From: Verrucomicrobiota bacterium
Lineage (GTDB): Bacteria; Verrucomicrobiota; Verrucomicrobiia; JADLBR01
DNA length: 64,000 nucleotides
Direction of reading: 5' to 3'
Assembly (NCBI GenBank): GCA_029560585.1
Contig: JAKQKQ010000051.1
Location: 34,709 to 98,708, forward strand
Within the stretch, counting starts at the first letter, position 1. Each line of letters opens with the position of its first letter. Below the pieces are notes generated by a model. The model saw nothing but the letters and a program-made list of their open reading frames with translations, did not search any database and had not been told where the DNA came from. Of the stretch, positions 23,824-32,987 are shown one piece after another. The translations under genes and the position numbers were made by a program.

Positions 23824-25044
23824 CTACCCGCCGGCGCCGAGGCAGACGAGTTTGCCGGCCTCGTTGCTCCGGCAAAAGATACGGCCGTTGGCGAGGACGG
23901 GGTAGGTCCAGCACTTGCCCTCGAGCACCTTCGTCCGGGACAGTTCCTTGAAGCCGCCGGGATCGGCGGCGGCGATGACGAGTTCGCCGCCGTCGAGCAT
24001 CGCGATGATCTTGCCGTCGGCGATCATGAGGGAGCCGATCTTCATCCCGGGGTTTTCCCATTTCACGTCGCCGGACTCGAACTCGATGCACTTGAGCGCG
24101 CCGGGGGATCCCTGTTGGCCATCGAAACCATAGAGGTGCCCCTTGTACAGCACCGAGCTGTTGCAATGGTTCCTCATCGTCTTGTTCTCGTAGACATTCT
24201 TCAGCTTGCCGTTCTCCAGCCGCAGCAGTGCGCAGCCCCGGTTGTAGCCGGAAGAGATGAAGATCTTGTTTCCGGACGGGATGGGCGTGGCGGAGTTGAC
24301 CAGGTATTCGGTCTTCCACTCGTATTCGTCGATCTTCTTGCCGCCGTTGGCGTCCGCGATCAGGAGGCCGTCGGCATTGAATCCGAGGACGTACTCTCTG
24401 GTGCCGTCCTTCATGAGGCGGGGTGAGGAGAAGCCGGCGTCCGAGCTGCCCGTGCTCCAGATCTTCTTTCCGGTTTTCTTGTCCAGTGCGGCCAGGGGGC
24501 CGACATCCAGAATCAGGCTGTTGCCGCGGACCAGTGGCGAGCAGGCAAAACCCCAATTGTAGCGGGTCTGCTTCGCCTTGAGTTCCTTCGTGATGTCGGT
24601 CTTCCAGACGACCTTGCCGTCGGTTGCGCCGAGGCAGAAGAGATCCCCGTCTCGGCCGAGCGTGTACACGCGGTCACCATCGACCGTGGGTGTGACCCGG
24701 GGTCCCTTGTGGCTCCCGGCCGGGCACGGGTACTTGTGCGACCAGATCACTTTGCCCGTCTTCTCGTCCAGGCACCACACGATGTCCTCATTGGCGATGT
24801 TGCCCATCGTGTAGGCCCTGCCGGATGCCACCGATACCGCGGAGAATCCAACCCCCACGTCGGCGCGCCACACCTCCTTGGGGCTCTCCGTCTTCCAGCC
24901 CGTCTCCACAGAGACCGCATCGCGGTTCGGGCCATGCCACTCGCGCCAATCCGACGCGCCCGCGCGCATGCCGATGGCCGTCCCCACGATGGGGATGAGC
25001 GCACGGGCCAGCCAACGCATCCTGTTCGCCTGATCGATCTTCAT
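23824..25044 (-). CDS. secreted PQQ-like beta-propeller protein
   Basis: 406 aa from ATG 25044, behind a strong GGGAGGAG ribosome-binding site. After a signal segment (ALIPIVGTAIGMRAGA) comes DWREWHGPNRDAVS, the usual opening of PVC-type outer-membrane PQQ-propeller proteins, and then repeated blades such as WCLDEKTGKVIWSHKY, FCLGATDGKVVWKTDITKEL and AALDKKTGKKIWSTG. Such propellers often have no enzyme activity. Function unknown; its divergent neighbour is a glycosyl-hydrolase-like gene. Confidence 0.85.
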   Translation of the reverse strand: MKIDQANRMRWLARALIPIVGTAIGMRAGASDWREWHGPNRDAVSVETGWKTESPKEVWRADVGVGFSAVSVASGRAYTMGNIANEDIVWCLDEKTGKVIWSHKYPCPAGSHKGPRVTPTVDGDRVYTLGRDGDLFCLGATDGKVVWKTDITKELKAKQTRYNWGFACSPLVRGNSLILDVGPLAALDKKTGKKIWSTGSSDAGFSSPRLMKDGTREYVLGFNADGLLIADANGGKKIDEYEWKTEYLVNSATPIPSGNKIFISSGYNRGCALLRLENGKLKNVYENKTMRNHCNSSVLYKGHLYGFDGQQGSPGALKCIEFESGDVKWENPGMKIGSLMIADGKIIAMLDGGELVIAAADPGGFKELSRTKVLEGKCWTYPVLANGRIFCRSNEAGKLVCLGAGG

Positions 25045-25191
25045 GGATTTCTCCTCCCTGAGGGTAGTTGCCAACGAAGCTTGCCAGCCCGGCTCCCGAG
25101 GGTCAACGCCGGGGCACCGCGGCACCCGGGCCACCGGGCATGGTGATAGAATGCCCTTGTCGGCCTGCGGCCCCGTCGCCACAGTTCCCAT

Positions 25192-26391
25192 ATGATCGAC
25201 ATCCGTCTTATTTTCTGTTGTCTCATCGGGGTGGTGGGCGCGCGCGCGGCCGATGACTATCAGGTGGGGGCGTACTATTTTCCGAACTATCACGTGGATG
25301 CGCGGAACGAGAAGGATCACGGTCCGGGGTGGATGGAGTGGGAGCTGGTGAAGGCGGCGACGCCGCGATTTCCGGGCCACGACCAGCCGAAGGTGCCGCT
25401 GTGGGGGTACACGGACGAGGCGGATCCAAAGCAGATGGCGCAGAAGATCGATGCGGCGGCGGACCACGGCATCGATTATTTCATATTCGATTGGTATTAT
25501 TATGATGATGGGCCCTTTCTACAGCGGGGGTTGGATGAGGGCTACCTGAGGGCGGCGAACAACGGGCGCGTGAAATTCTGCCTGATGTGGGCGAATCACG
25601 ACTGGCATGACATTCACCCCGCGAAGCGATCGATGATCCGGGACCACGTGCACCACACCCTGTATCCGGGCGCGGTGAAGCGGGAGACCTTCGACAAGAT
25701 CTGCGATCTGGTGATCGAGCGATACTTCAAACATCCCTCGCACTTCAAGGTCAATGGAGCGCCGTATTTTTCCATCTATGACATTGGCGCGTTCATCCGG
25801 AGCATGGGCGGGCTGGATGGCGCGGCGAAGGCGTTCGCGGACTTTCGGGCGAAGACCAAGGCGGCCGGTTTTCCGGACCTGCACCTCAACGGGGTTTTCT
25901 GGGGTCGGGTGATTCTGCCTGGGGAGACGGCGGTGCAGAACCCGAAAGAGGTTGCCGCGAAGCTGGGATTCGATACGGCCACCTCGTACGTGTGGATCCA
26001 CCACGTGGCGATGAAGAACTTTCCAGAGACGGATTACGGGACGGTGATGGAGGGGGCGATCAAGTATTGGAATGAGGCCGAGACCAAGATCGGCATACCC
26101 TATTTCCCGAACGTCTCGATGGGGTGGGACGCGAGCCCCCGGACCGTGCAGACCGACCGTTTTCTGAACATCGGCTATCCGTACACGCCGGTGCTGAAGA
26201 ACAATACGCCCGAGAATTTCAAGAAGGCGCTGATCGAGGTGAAGAAATTTCTGGACGCCCGGGGCCGCGACAAGATCCTGAACATCAACTCGTGGAACGA
26301 GTGGACCGAAGGGAGTTACCTCGAGCCCGACACGAAGCGCGGCATGGGGTATCTCGAGGTGGTCCGCGATGTGTTCGGGGCGAACCCGTAG
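25192..26391 (+). CDS. secreted WbsX / GH99-like domain protein
   Basis: 399 aa with signal peptide (MIDIRLIFCCLIGVVGARAA). The (beta/alpha)8-like pattern of WbsX/GH99-like proteins is clear: VGAYYFPNYHVDARN at the start, DYFIFDWYYYDDGPFLQRGL, FCLMWANHDWHDIHP, and NINSWNEWTEGSYLEPDTKRG near the end, which carries the conserved acidic residues. Related domains occur in O-antigen enzymes and in secreted endo-acting glycosidases; the signal peptide favours a secreted hydrolase here. Substrate unknown. Confidence 0.8.
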   Translation: MIDIRLIFCCLIGVVGARAADDYQVGAYYFPNYHVDARNEKDHGPGWMEWELVKAATPRFPGHDQPKVPLWGYTDEADPKQMAQKIDAAADHGIDYFIFDWYYYDDGPFLQRGLDEGYLRAANNGRVKFCLMWANHDWHDIHPAKRSMIRDHVHHTLYPGAVKRETFDKICDLVIERYFKHPSHFKVNGAPYFSIYDIGAFIRSMGGLDGAAKAFADFRAKTKAAGFPDLHLNGVFWGRVILPGETAVQNPKEVAAKLGFDTATSYVWIHHVAMKNFPETDYGTVMEGAIKYWNEAETKIGIPYFPNVSMGWDASPRTVQTDRFLNIGYPYTPVLKNNTPENFKKALIEVKKFLDARGRDKILNINSWNEWTEGSYLEPDTKRGMGYLEVVRDVFGANP

Positions 26392-26487
26392 CGGGCCGTC
26401 CGTTCTGGCGGAGGGATAGCGCCGCGGGGCAGGCAACCGAGTGTGCCCACGACACGTTGCGGAGTTTCTCCCGCGACGATCCGTGGA

Positions 26488-28407
26488 TCACTTCTTCAGT
26501 TTCTTCAGTGCGGCGGTGGCGTCTTGGCCGACCTCCGGGTCCTCGGAGAGTTGCTCCAGGAACTTGCGCGCCTCGCCGGCCTTTATGTTGGCGACCGCGG
26601 CGATGATGATCTTCTTTTCGTCGGGACGCTTTGCGGCGGCGATGGACTCCCTGGCGAGGGCGACGCGTTCCTTGCCGGGGGCGGCCTCGATGCCGAGGAT
26701 CTTGGCGATGCCGCGCATGGCGAGCACGTACTGTTTCGCGTCGGCGGGGGAATCTTTCGCGATCTGGAGCAGCGCGTGTCCAGCCGAGAACTCGGGCCAG
26801 CCGGCGAGGGTGCGGATGGCCGCGTCGCGGACGGCCTGATCGTTGTCGCCAAACGCCTTGAGTACCTCCTCGAGGGAATCCTTGCCGGGGGCGGCTGCGA
26901 GCATGTTGACCAGCTCGGCCCTATTCGCGGGCGAGGCTGCGCGCCCCATCGCGCCGCGAATCGCGTCGAGCACCGCGGCACGGTCCGCGGCGCGGGAGGC
27001 GATTGCTCCGGCGGCGGACTGCGCCTTGGAGCGCGCTTTGGCGTCGGCTGAAGTTGCCAACATTTCCAGCAGCGGTTTGAGTTCCGTGATGGAACCGATG
27101 GACTTGAGGCCATCGAGGGCGGCGTCGCGGATTGTGGCATCCGTGGCCTTGACCAGATCGGCGAAAACGGTCGCGCCCCCGGCGGGGTTGCGGGCAGCAG
27201 TCGCGCGGATGGAGGCGAGCGCGAGGGGTCCGGAAGCCAACTTGGCCGACTGGATAAGCCGGGCGTCCAGGGCGGGGTCGCGGATGACGGCGAAGGCGCG
27301 CTCCGCGGCGGCCTGCTCTTCCTGGTCCCCGTTTGCGAGGCGATCCAGCAGGGGATCGAGACAGTCGGCCCCGCCGACCTTGCCGAGGGCCGTGATTGCG
27401 GCGACCCGTGTTGGCGCATCCGGAGATTCCAGCAAGTGCCTGAGGGCCGGGGCCGCCTCGATCGCTCCGGCCTCGCCTAGCGCGGTGGCGGCGACCGCCT
27501 GGATGCCGGGCGCCAGGCCCGGGATCGCATCGATGGCGGACTTTCTCATCGAGGCGCTTTTTGAATCGATGGCGAGGCGCAGTGCGGCCGAGGCGACGAC
27601 GGGGTCCTTGTCCTTGATGGCGGCGGAGACTTTGGATGTCGCGGCCGCGGGATCGGCCTGCAGGAGTCGGGCCAGTGCCCCGGATCGGACGGTGGGATCG
27701 GTACCGGCATCGGCCAGCGGGCCCAGGGCTTTGGCGTCTGCAGATGGGGCATCGAGGAGGGCGCGATCGATGTCGTGCCTGAGGGCATCGGAGGCGCGGG
27801 TCCTGCAGGCGACGAGCGCCGCGACGGCCTTGGGGTCGCCGATTTTGCCGAGGGCGAGGGCCGCGGCCGAGGACACGGCGACATCCGCATCGGTCAATCG
27901 TTTGGCGATCGCATCGACCGAGCCGGTGTCGCGACGGTTGGCGAGGCCGTCCATGAGCGCCCGGATTGCCAGCGGGTCCTTGGCCGATGCCAGTGCGGCG
28001 CGCAGCGCATCTGCGGCCTTGGGCGAAGGATTAGCCTGGAGGGCGCGGCGCGCGGCATCGCGGAGTTCGACATCCGAATCGCCCAACAGCCCCGCCAGCG
28101 CGGAGACCGACTCCTCGCCGCCGAAAAGGCCGAGCATCCGCGTGAGCCAGACGCGCGAGGGCTGCGGGTTGGAGGGGGCGAGGAAGTTCAGGGCGGCCTT
28201 CGCGTAGGCGACGCGCTCGGCCTCGGCGCCGGGCCGGGAGGCCTGGGCGCCGGCGGCTTGGATGGCATCGCGTGCGGCGAGCCGTTCATCGATGGTCTGG
28301 GAGGCGAGGTTCTTCGCGTTGGCCGTGACGATCTCGGCGGGCGTTTCGGCCCGGGCGGTGGCGAGGGTGGCCGCGAGCACCGCGACGAGGATGGGTGACG
28401 TTTTCAT
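26488..28407 (-). CDS. secreted HEAT-repeat protein
   Basis: 639 aa with signal peptide (MKTSPILVAVLAATLATARA). The remainder is alpha-solenoid: repeated units of about 30 residues with the pattern A-x-x-A-L-G-x-x-G-D-x-x-A, e.g. SVSALAGLLGDSDVELRDAA, SSAAALALGKIGDPKAVAAL and ATALGEAGAIEAAPALRHLL. It is Ala-rich (which drives long antisense frames). Presumably a protein-protein scaffold in the periplasm. Its start lies 29 bp after the Gfo/Idh/MocA stop, so the two genes likely form an operon. Confidence 0.85.
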   Translation of the reverse strand: MKTSPILVAVLAATLATARAETPAEIVTANAKNLASQTIDERLAARDAIQAAGAQASRPGAEAERVAYAKAALNFLAPSNPQPSRVWLTRMLGLFGGEESVSALAGLLGDSDVELRDAARRALQANPSPKAADALRAALASAKDPLAIRALMDGLANRRDTGSVDAIAKRLTDADVAVSSAAALALGKIGDPKAVAALVACRTRASDALRHDIDRALLDAPSADAKALGPLADAGTDPTVRSGALARLLQADPAAATSKVSAAIKDKDPVVASAALRLAIDSKSASMRKSAIDAIPGLAPGIQAVAATALGEAGAIEAAPALRHLLESPDAPTRVAAITALGKVGGADCLDPLLDRLANGDQEEQAAAERAFAVIRDPALDARLIQSAKLASGPLALASIRATAARNPAGGATVFADLVKATDATIRDAALDGLKSIGSITELKPLLEMLATSADAKARSKAQSAAGAIASRAADRAAVLDAIRGAMGRAASPANRAELVNMLAAAPGKDSLEEVLKAFGDNDQAVRDAAIRTLAGWPEFSAGHALLQIAKDSPADAKQYVLAMRGIAKILGIEAAPGKERVALARESIAAAKRPDEKKIIIAAVANIKAGEARKFLEQLSEDPEVGQDATAALKKLKK

Positions 28408-28436
28408 TGGTGCATTCTCATGGGTTGAATTTCATG

Positions 28437-29741
28437 TCAGGCGGGCAGGGCGTAGGGTGCCCGGCGCGGCCTATCCATCCATTTTGCGGCTTCGGGGTCG
28501 CCGACGATCTGTTCTTTGGCGGGATCCCATTGGACGGGCCGATTGATGCGCTCGACGATGCCCGAGAGCAGGCAGATCTCACACGTCCGGTGACCGATGG
28601 CGACATCGGCAATCGGGCGACCGCGCGTGCGGATGCAGTCCAGCCAGTTGTTGTGGTGACTGTCCGAGGCGTAGAGGCGAGTGTCGGATGAGGAGAGTGG
28701 CCTTTTCGCGAGATCCCCGGGCTCGGTGTCGAGCTTGTTTCCGCGGCTGACGAGGACCTCGCCCCTCTCGCCGATGAAGCGGATCATGTGGCCCTTCATG
28801 TCGGCATGATTGCGGACGACCTTCGTGCCGGTGGCGTACCGGTGATATTGGTATGGCTCGCCATTGTGACCCTTGGGCACGAACTCGACGGGGCCGGAGT
28901 CGTCCATGCCAAGGGCCCACTGGACGATGTCGTAGTGGTGGGCGCCCCAGTCGCCGTGTTTTCGCGAGCCGTAGTCCCATGACCGGCGCCAGCCGCCACT
29001 GTAGCTGCCGGAGACGCGCTCGGGATTGTACGGCTCGAATGGCGCCGCGCCGAGCCAGCGATCGTAGTCGAAACCCTCGGGGACGGGCTCCGCGTCGAAG
29101 AGGGCCGGTGGCGGGAAGTCGCCGATGCTCGTGTAGGCCTCCTTGATCTTTCCAATCCAGCCGTTGCGGACCATTTCGGCGGCCTTGCGGAAGGCGGGAT
29201 CCGAGCGCTGCTGGGACCCGACCTGGAGGACGCGGCCGGTGCGGCGCGCGACCTCGAGCACCTTTTTGCTCTCGGCGATGGTGAGGCACATCGGCTTCTC
29301 GCAGTAGACGTCCTTGCCCGCGAGCATGGCCGCGATCGAGATGGCCGCATGCCAGTGGTCGGGGGTGCCGACGATGACCGCGTCGATGTCGGTGCGCGCG
29401 AGGACGGCCTCAAATTCGTGGTAGGTCTCGCACCCCGAGTACCTGGCGTCGACTTGGGCCTTCGCCATCTCGCGCTTCGTCTTATCCACATCGCAGATGG
29501 CGACGATCTGGACGCGGGGGTTGTTGAGCAGGGCGCCGCGGTGGCTGGCCATGATGTTGCCCTGGCCGATGAGGCCGAGGGTGATGCGATCCGACGGGGC
29601 GACGGACTGCGCCCGGCCGAGGGCAGAGGCGGGAATGATGTGCGGCGCGGCGAGCCACGACGCCGTGGCGGCGACGCCCGTCCTGATGGCATCGCGCCGG
29701 GTCAGTCGTCGGGCCTTCGAATTCGATGATGTGGTTTTCAT
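28437..29741 (-). CDS. Tat-exported Gfo/Idh/MocA family oxidoreductase
   Basis: 434 aa from ATG 29741. A Tat signal LTRRDAIRTGVAATASWLAA precedes the Rossmann fold: [37 protein letters not shown], and the family EKP motif in [36 protein letters not shown] carries the conserved His of the catalytic region. These PVC oxidoreductases act on sugars or inositol-like polyols outside the cytoplasm with bound NAD(P). The second copy is at 43365-44702. First gene of a pair with the HEAT-repeat protein. Confidence 0.88.
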   Translation of the reverse strand: MKTTSSNSKARRLTRRDAIRTGVAATASWLAAPHIIPASALGRAQSVAPSDRITLGLIGQGNIMASHRGALLNNPRVQIVAICDVDKTKREMAKAQVDARYSGCETYHEFEAVLARTDIDAVIVGTPDHWHAAISIAAMLAGKDVYCEKPMCLTIAESKKVLEVARRTGRVLQVGSQQRSDPAFRKAAEMVRNGWIGKIKEAYTSIGDFPPPALFDAEPVPEGFDYDRWLGAAPFEPYNPERVSGSYSGGWRRSWDYGSRKHGDWGAHHYDIVQWALGMDDSGPVEFVPKGHNGEPYQYHRYATGTKVVRNHADMKGHMIRFIGERGEVLVSRGNKLDTEPGDLAKRPLSSSDTRLYASDSHHNNWLDCIRTRGRPIADVAIGHRTCEICLLSGIVERINRPVQWDPAKEQIVGDPEAAKWMDRPRRAPYALPA

Positions 29742-30088
29742 AAACTGGGTTTGTCTTTTTGTGTTGGGCCGAGGGGAGGGAGAATTGCGCGGGAGGGTTG
29801 AATCCCGGGCGCGGTGGGTTCGCTGGTTGGGCGGTGCGCCATGCGAAGACAATGGGTGAAGCTAGGGCAAGACGAGGACTGCCGTCAACCGCCCGAGCCG
29901 ATTCTCGAATCGTCGCTCGTGCGGTAATGGCGGAGACGGCCGCGCGGGCAATCTAGCCCGCGGCGTTGGCCACGCCATAGGGCGGGAGACAGGATGGTTG
30001 CCCCACGGCGCGCGCACTTGCGCCAAGGGCCATTTTTGGTGGGCAAAAGAAGTTTGAAGGCATGGCGACCCTGCACCAATGTTGTGCA
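29742..30088. other. divergent intergenic region with family C repeat
   Basis: 347 bp between the divergent Gfo/Idh/MocA and rhodanese-operon genes. 29941-30010 is a family C unit (GCGCGGGCAATCTAGCCCGC, then GGCGGGAGACAGGATGGTTG). The rest shows no clear palindrome or gene; the promoters of both flanking operons should lie here but no strong -10/-35 pair could be picked. Confidence 0.6.
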
Positions 30089-30751
30089 ATGAGAGTTTTG
30101 AGGTTGGGATGGGCGGCGGTGATCGTCTTGGGCCTGGTCATCCGTGCGGTCGGGGCGGACGTGGCTCCGGCCGATGTGGCCAAGGCCGTTAGCGCGAAGC
30201 TGGGTCTCCCTGGCGGAACGATGCCGCTGGCGATACGCGTGATCGAATCGGAGGGCGCGCGGAAGTGGGAACTGATGTTCGAGGACGGCAATTTCAAGGG
30301 CAACAGGAGGCTGGTGGAGTTCCAGGGCGACAAGGTGGTGGATGATCGGGCCGGCACGATCGATGGCGTCGGCTCGGGAGCGCTGACGCCCTTGCTTGCC
30401 GGGGACTTGGAGAGCCGGATTACCGAGTTGCGCGAGCGCGCCGGGATACTGGCCAAGATGGCCGAGGTGGATTGCCACAGGGTCCGGTTGATCCTCTTCC
30501 GTCCGGCGGCCGACGCGACGGCGCACTGGGAGGTGGAGGTCGCGGACAGGACGGGGCAAGTCGTGGGCAGGGTCGTCTTCGGTTGTCCGCAGCCGCGCCT
30601 GATCGCAAGCTCGTGGGGCGCGGACGCGAAGATCGTCGGGCCGGCCCAGGGAGGCATCGAGGCGCTCGGCATGGAGGGCGTCAAGGCGCTCCAGGATCTG
30701 GAAGAACGCCTGCGGCGGCTGCTGCAGGGTCAGGGGGAGAAGGAGAAATGA
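30089..30751 (+). CDS. secreted hypothetical protein
   Basis: 220 aa from ATG 30089, chosen because it starts a signal peptide (MRVLRLGWAAVIVLGLVIRA). Not recognised. The body is mixed alpha/beta with a duplicated look: RKWELMFEDGNFKGNRRLVEFQGDK and HWEVEVADRTGQVVGRVVFG resemble PepSY-like strands around W-x-V/L. It ends in a charged helix (DLEERLRRLLQGQGEKEK). Its stop overlaps the rhodanese start (ATGA), so the two are co-translated. Confidence 0.6.
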   Translation: MRVLRLGWAAVIVLGLVIRAVGADVAPADVAKAVSAKLGLPGGTMPLAIRVIESEGARKWELMFEDGNFKGNRRLVEFQGDKVVDDRAGTIDGVGSGALTPLLAGDLESRITELRERAGILAKMAEVDCHRVRLILFRPAADATAHWEVEVADRTGQVVGRVVFGCPQPRLIASSWGADAKIVGPAQGGIEALGMEGVKALQDLEERLRRLLQGQGEKEK

Positions 30752-31143
30752 GCATGGTACATTCTTCGGAATTTGAGGATCTGGTGGATTCGTTGCGCTC
30801 GCGCGTGACGGAGATCACGCTGGAGGAAGCGAAGCGCAGGTTGGGGGAGAACCCGCGGGCGCTGCTGGTGGACGTCCGGGAGGACCACGAGTGGGAAAAG
30901 GGGCGGGCGAAGGGGGCCGTGCACATGGGGCGCGGCATCATCGAGCGGGACATCGTTGCGCGGGTGCCCGACAAGAATGCCGAACTCATCCTGTACTGCG
31001 GCGGCGGTTACCGTTCGGTGCTGGCCGCGGTCAATCTGCAGGCGATGGGCTACACGCGGGTCCGGTCATTGATCGGAGGATTCCGGAACATGCAGGCATC
31101 GGGTCATCCGATGGAGGGGGGCTGCGGTTGCGGGTGCCCCTGA
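30748..31143 (+). CDS. rhodanese-domain protein with Cys-rich tail
   Basis: 131 aa. Single rhodanese domain: VDVREDHEWEKGRAKGAVHM and the active-site loop CGGGYRS with Cys84 and Arg89 (a six-residue loop, as in sulfurtransferases). The C-terminus adds GGCGCGCP, three cysteines in a short flexible tail that is not part of the domain and could bind metal or accept sulfur. No signal peptide, although its overlapping partner is secreted. Likely cytoplasmic sulfur carrier or thiosulfate sulfurtransferase. Confidence 0.88.
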   Translation: MSMVHSSEFEDLVDSLRSRVTEITLEEAKRRLGENPRALLVDVREDHEWEKGRAKGAVHMGRGIIERDIVARVPDKNAELILYCGGGYRSVLAAVNLQAMGYTRVRSLIGGFRNMQASGHPMEGGCGCGCP

Positions 31144-31168
31144 AGCGGTTGCCGTGGTGGGGCGGGGT

Positions 31169-31214
31169 TTGCCCAGGAATCTGTCGGACTTAGGCCTACA
31201 GATTCCTCAGGCAA
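31169..31214. repeat. hairpin repeat upstream of xerD
   Basis: TTGCCCAGGAATCTGT pairs with ACAGATTCCTCAGGCAA (one bulge), with TCGGACTTAGGCC in the loop. Follows the rhodanese stop by 26 bp and may end that transcript, but it also shares TGTCGGACTT with the hairpin at 31344-31383. Confidence 0.6.
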
Positions 31215-31343
31215 GACCGCATGTTTGTTTGAAGGTGAACCAGTTAGACAAGATGAGAGGTTCCGAGGTCAGGGTGGTGAACGGGCGATCGCTCTTGTTC
31301 CGCATGTATTGCAACCAATTAATTGCCAGGCGGTTTTGCTGTC

Positions 31344-31383
31344 TAGCAGCCTGGCGGACTTTCCAAAGTCCGACAGGCTGCTA
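31344..31383. repeat. long hairpin immediately before the xerD start
   Basis: 31344-31362 and 31365-31383 form a 19-bp stem with one mismatch and a 2-nt loop (TAGCAGCCTG...CAGGCTGCTA). It ends 10 bp before the TTG start of the recombinase gene, so any transcript reading through would sequester the start region. Probably a REP-type element rather than a terminator, as it lacks a U-tract. Confidence 0.75.
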
Positions 31384-31393
31384 GGGGGTCGAG

Positions 31394-32287
31394 TTGGACT
31401 TTCCTAGCGAGGCCGAGGCGTTCTTGGACCACCTCGTTGTGGAGCGGGGGCTGTCGCGGAATTATCGGGAGATCAACCGCCGCGCACTGGCGAGGTTTTT
31501 TCGGTGGTGTCGTGCGGCGGATTTGGCAGGCATCTCGGTTCAGGACCTCCGTGATTTTCTTTCGGTCGAGCGGCGTTCCGGTCGTCGGGCGGCGGGGCTG
31601 AAGATACACGCGGTGGCTCTCCGGCGGTTTTTTGGCTGGTGGGCCGGGCGGGGTGTCGGCCGGGTGAATCCCGCCGAGTTTTTGGAGCTTCCAAAACTTG
31701 AGCGGACGTTGCCCGAGACACTGACGCAATCGGACATGGCGCAGGTGTTGGATGGGCCGTTCGCATCCGGGGTGCTCGGGCTGCGCGATCGCGCCATGCT
31801 GGAAGTCCTCTACGGGTGCGGCCTGCGCGTGTCGGAGCTAACGGGCCTGCGGTTGGAAAACGTCATGCTGGAGAATGGATCGGTGCGCGTCATTGGAAAA
31901 GGGAACAAGGAGCGCGTGGTGCCGATCGCCGGGGTCGCGGCGTCCGCGCTGCGGGAGTATCTCGCCACTGGGAGGCCGGCGCTGGTTCGTCACCGCACGG
32001 GGGGCGAGGTGTTCCTCAACCGCCACGGGAAGAAGCTGACCACCGCGCGTGTCTGGGGCATCGTCAAGGCGGTGGCCCGGGCCGCGGGTGTGAAGAAGCG
32101 CGCCTATCCGCATGCGCTGCGGCACTCGTTCGCCACACACCTGTTGCAGAATGGCGCGGATCTCCGCGCGATCCAGGAGATGCTCGGGCACGCGGATATA
32201 TCCACGACGCAGGTCTACACCCACACGGACGAGCAGCGGATCAAGGCCGCCCACTGGAAATTCCACCCGAGGTCGGGCAGGAAATAG
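31394..32287 (+). CDS. xerD: XerC/XerD-type tyrosine recombinase
   Basis: 297 aa, the normal Xer length. N-terminal SAM-like core-binding domain (FLDHLVVERGLSRNYREINR), C-terminal catalytic domain with all active residues: Arg145 (CGLRVSEL), Lys169 (GKGNKER), His240 and Arg243 (PHALRHSFATHL), His266 (LGHADISTTQ) and nucleophile Tyr275. It resolves chromosome dimers at dif. XerD fits slightly better than XerC, but assignment needs phylogeny. The TTG start is unusual, and repeats flank the gene on both sides. A phage or integron origin is unlikely given the compact Xer form. Confidence 0.88.
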   Translation: MDFPSEAEAFLDHLVVERGLSRNYREINRRALARFFRWCRAADLAGISVQDLRDFLSVERRSGRRAAGLKIHAVALRRFFGWWAGRGVGRVNPAEFLELPKLERTLPETLTQSDMAQVLDGPFASGVLGLRDRAMLEVLYGCGLRVSELTGLRLENVMLENGSVRVIGKGNKERVVPIAGVAASALREYLATGRPALVRHRTGGEVFLNRHGKKLTTARVWGIVKAVARAAGVKKRAYPHALRHSFATHLLQNGADLRAIQEMLGHADISTTQVYTHTDEQRIKAAHWKFHPRSGRK

Positions 32288-32294
32288 TTAGCGG

Positions 32295-32356
32295 TCCGTT
32301 GAAAAACGTCATGCCCCACGCGGCTGTCGTGTGGGTCTTTCAATGGGCTGTTAGCC
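32295..32356. repeat. imperfect hairpin downstream of xerD
   Basis: GTTGAAA...TTTCAA outer arms with an inner CCCAC...GTGGG stem, followed by GGGCTGTTAG. Lies between the convergent xerD and pseudopilin genes, where it could serve both as terminator (a short T-tract, TCTTTC, is present). Confidence 0.5.
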
Positions 32357-32378
32357 CGAGAACAGCCGAAGGCTGGGC

Positions 32379-32987
32379 CTACTTCCAGGAGGCGACGATG
32401 TCGGCAGGGGTCATGCTTCCGACATCCTTGGCGGAGCCGCGGGACCACGCCGCGAAGTTGGATCTAATGTCGCCCTGGGGCGCCAGGCGGGGCGGGAGTT
32501 CGCCGAACTTGTTGCGATCAATCTTCCCATCGTAATCGTAGTCCAGGACCATGTAGAAGGTGTTGCCGAATCCATCAATGAGATACCCACCGAAGCCCCT
32601 GGTGTCGCTGTCCTGGAGCTGTTTTTCGGTGAACTCGCAGAACGACAGCGTTTTCGGGTTGAGGCGCTTTGCGGTATCGTCATCGACATCGCCCGTGAGC
32701 GCCGAAACCATCTCGCGGCCCATCGCATCATCGGACTTGAATGCGACGTCTCCGCCGCTGCCCGCTCCGGTTAACTTCGGCATCCTCTGGTATTCGGAAT
32801 AGAACATGTCGACGCCCATCTTGAGGGAGGCGAAAAGCGCCCTGGTCTTCACCTTCTTGACCTGCCTCTGGACGCCGCCGGCCACGGGAAACAGGAGGCC
32901 GGCGAGGGCGGCGATGATGCCCATCACGACGAGCAGTTCGACGAGCGTAAAGGCGGATCGCCCGAGGCGGTTGAGGTGGTATCTCAT
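32379..32987 (-). CDS. type II secretion / pseudopilin-like protein
   Basis: 202 aa from ATG 32987. Class III prepilin signal: a short basic leader (MRYHLNRLGRS) then AFTLVELLVVMGIIAALAGL with the cleavage site before AFTLVE and Glu at +5. The body has GMGVDMFYSEYQRMPKL and a C-terminal GFGNTFYMVLDYDYDGKIDR, typical of the H-X9-DG-like secreted pseudopilins abundant in PVC bacteria. It contains a short Asp-rich DYDYDGKIDRNKF loop that could bind calcium. Processed by a prepilin peptidase elsewhere. Confidence 0.85.
   Translation of the reverse strand: MRYHLNRLGRSAFTLVELLVVMGIIAALAGLLFPVAGGVQRQVKKVKTRALFASLKMGVDMFYSEYQRMPKLTGAGSGGDVAFKSDDAMGREMVSALTGDVDDDTAKRLNPKTLSFCEFTEKQLQDSDTRGFGGYLIDGFGNTFYMVLDYDYDGKIDRNKFGELPPRLAPQGDIRSNFAAWSRGSAKDVGSMTPADIVASWK

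Noticed and set aside
26843..28207. 454-aa plus frame opposite the HEAT-repeat gene
   Set aside because: Ala/Ser-rich shadow of the alpha-solenoid coding sequence; no start context or motif.
31394..32287. Phage or integron integrase
   Set aside because: Length and motif spacing fit chromosomal Xer recombinases; no attachment site or neighbouring phage gene seen.
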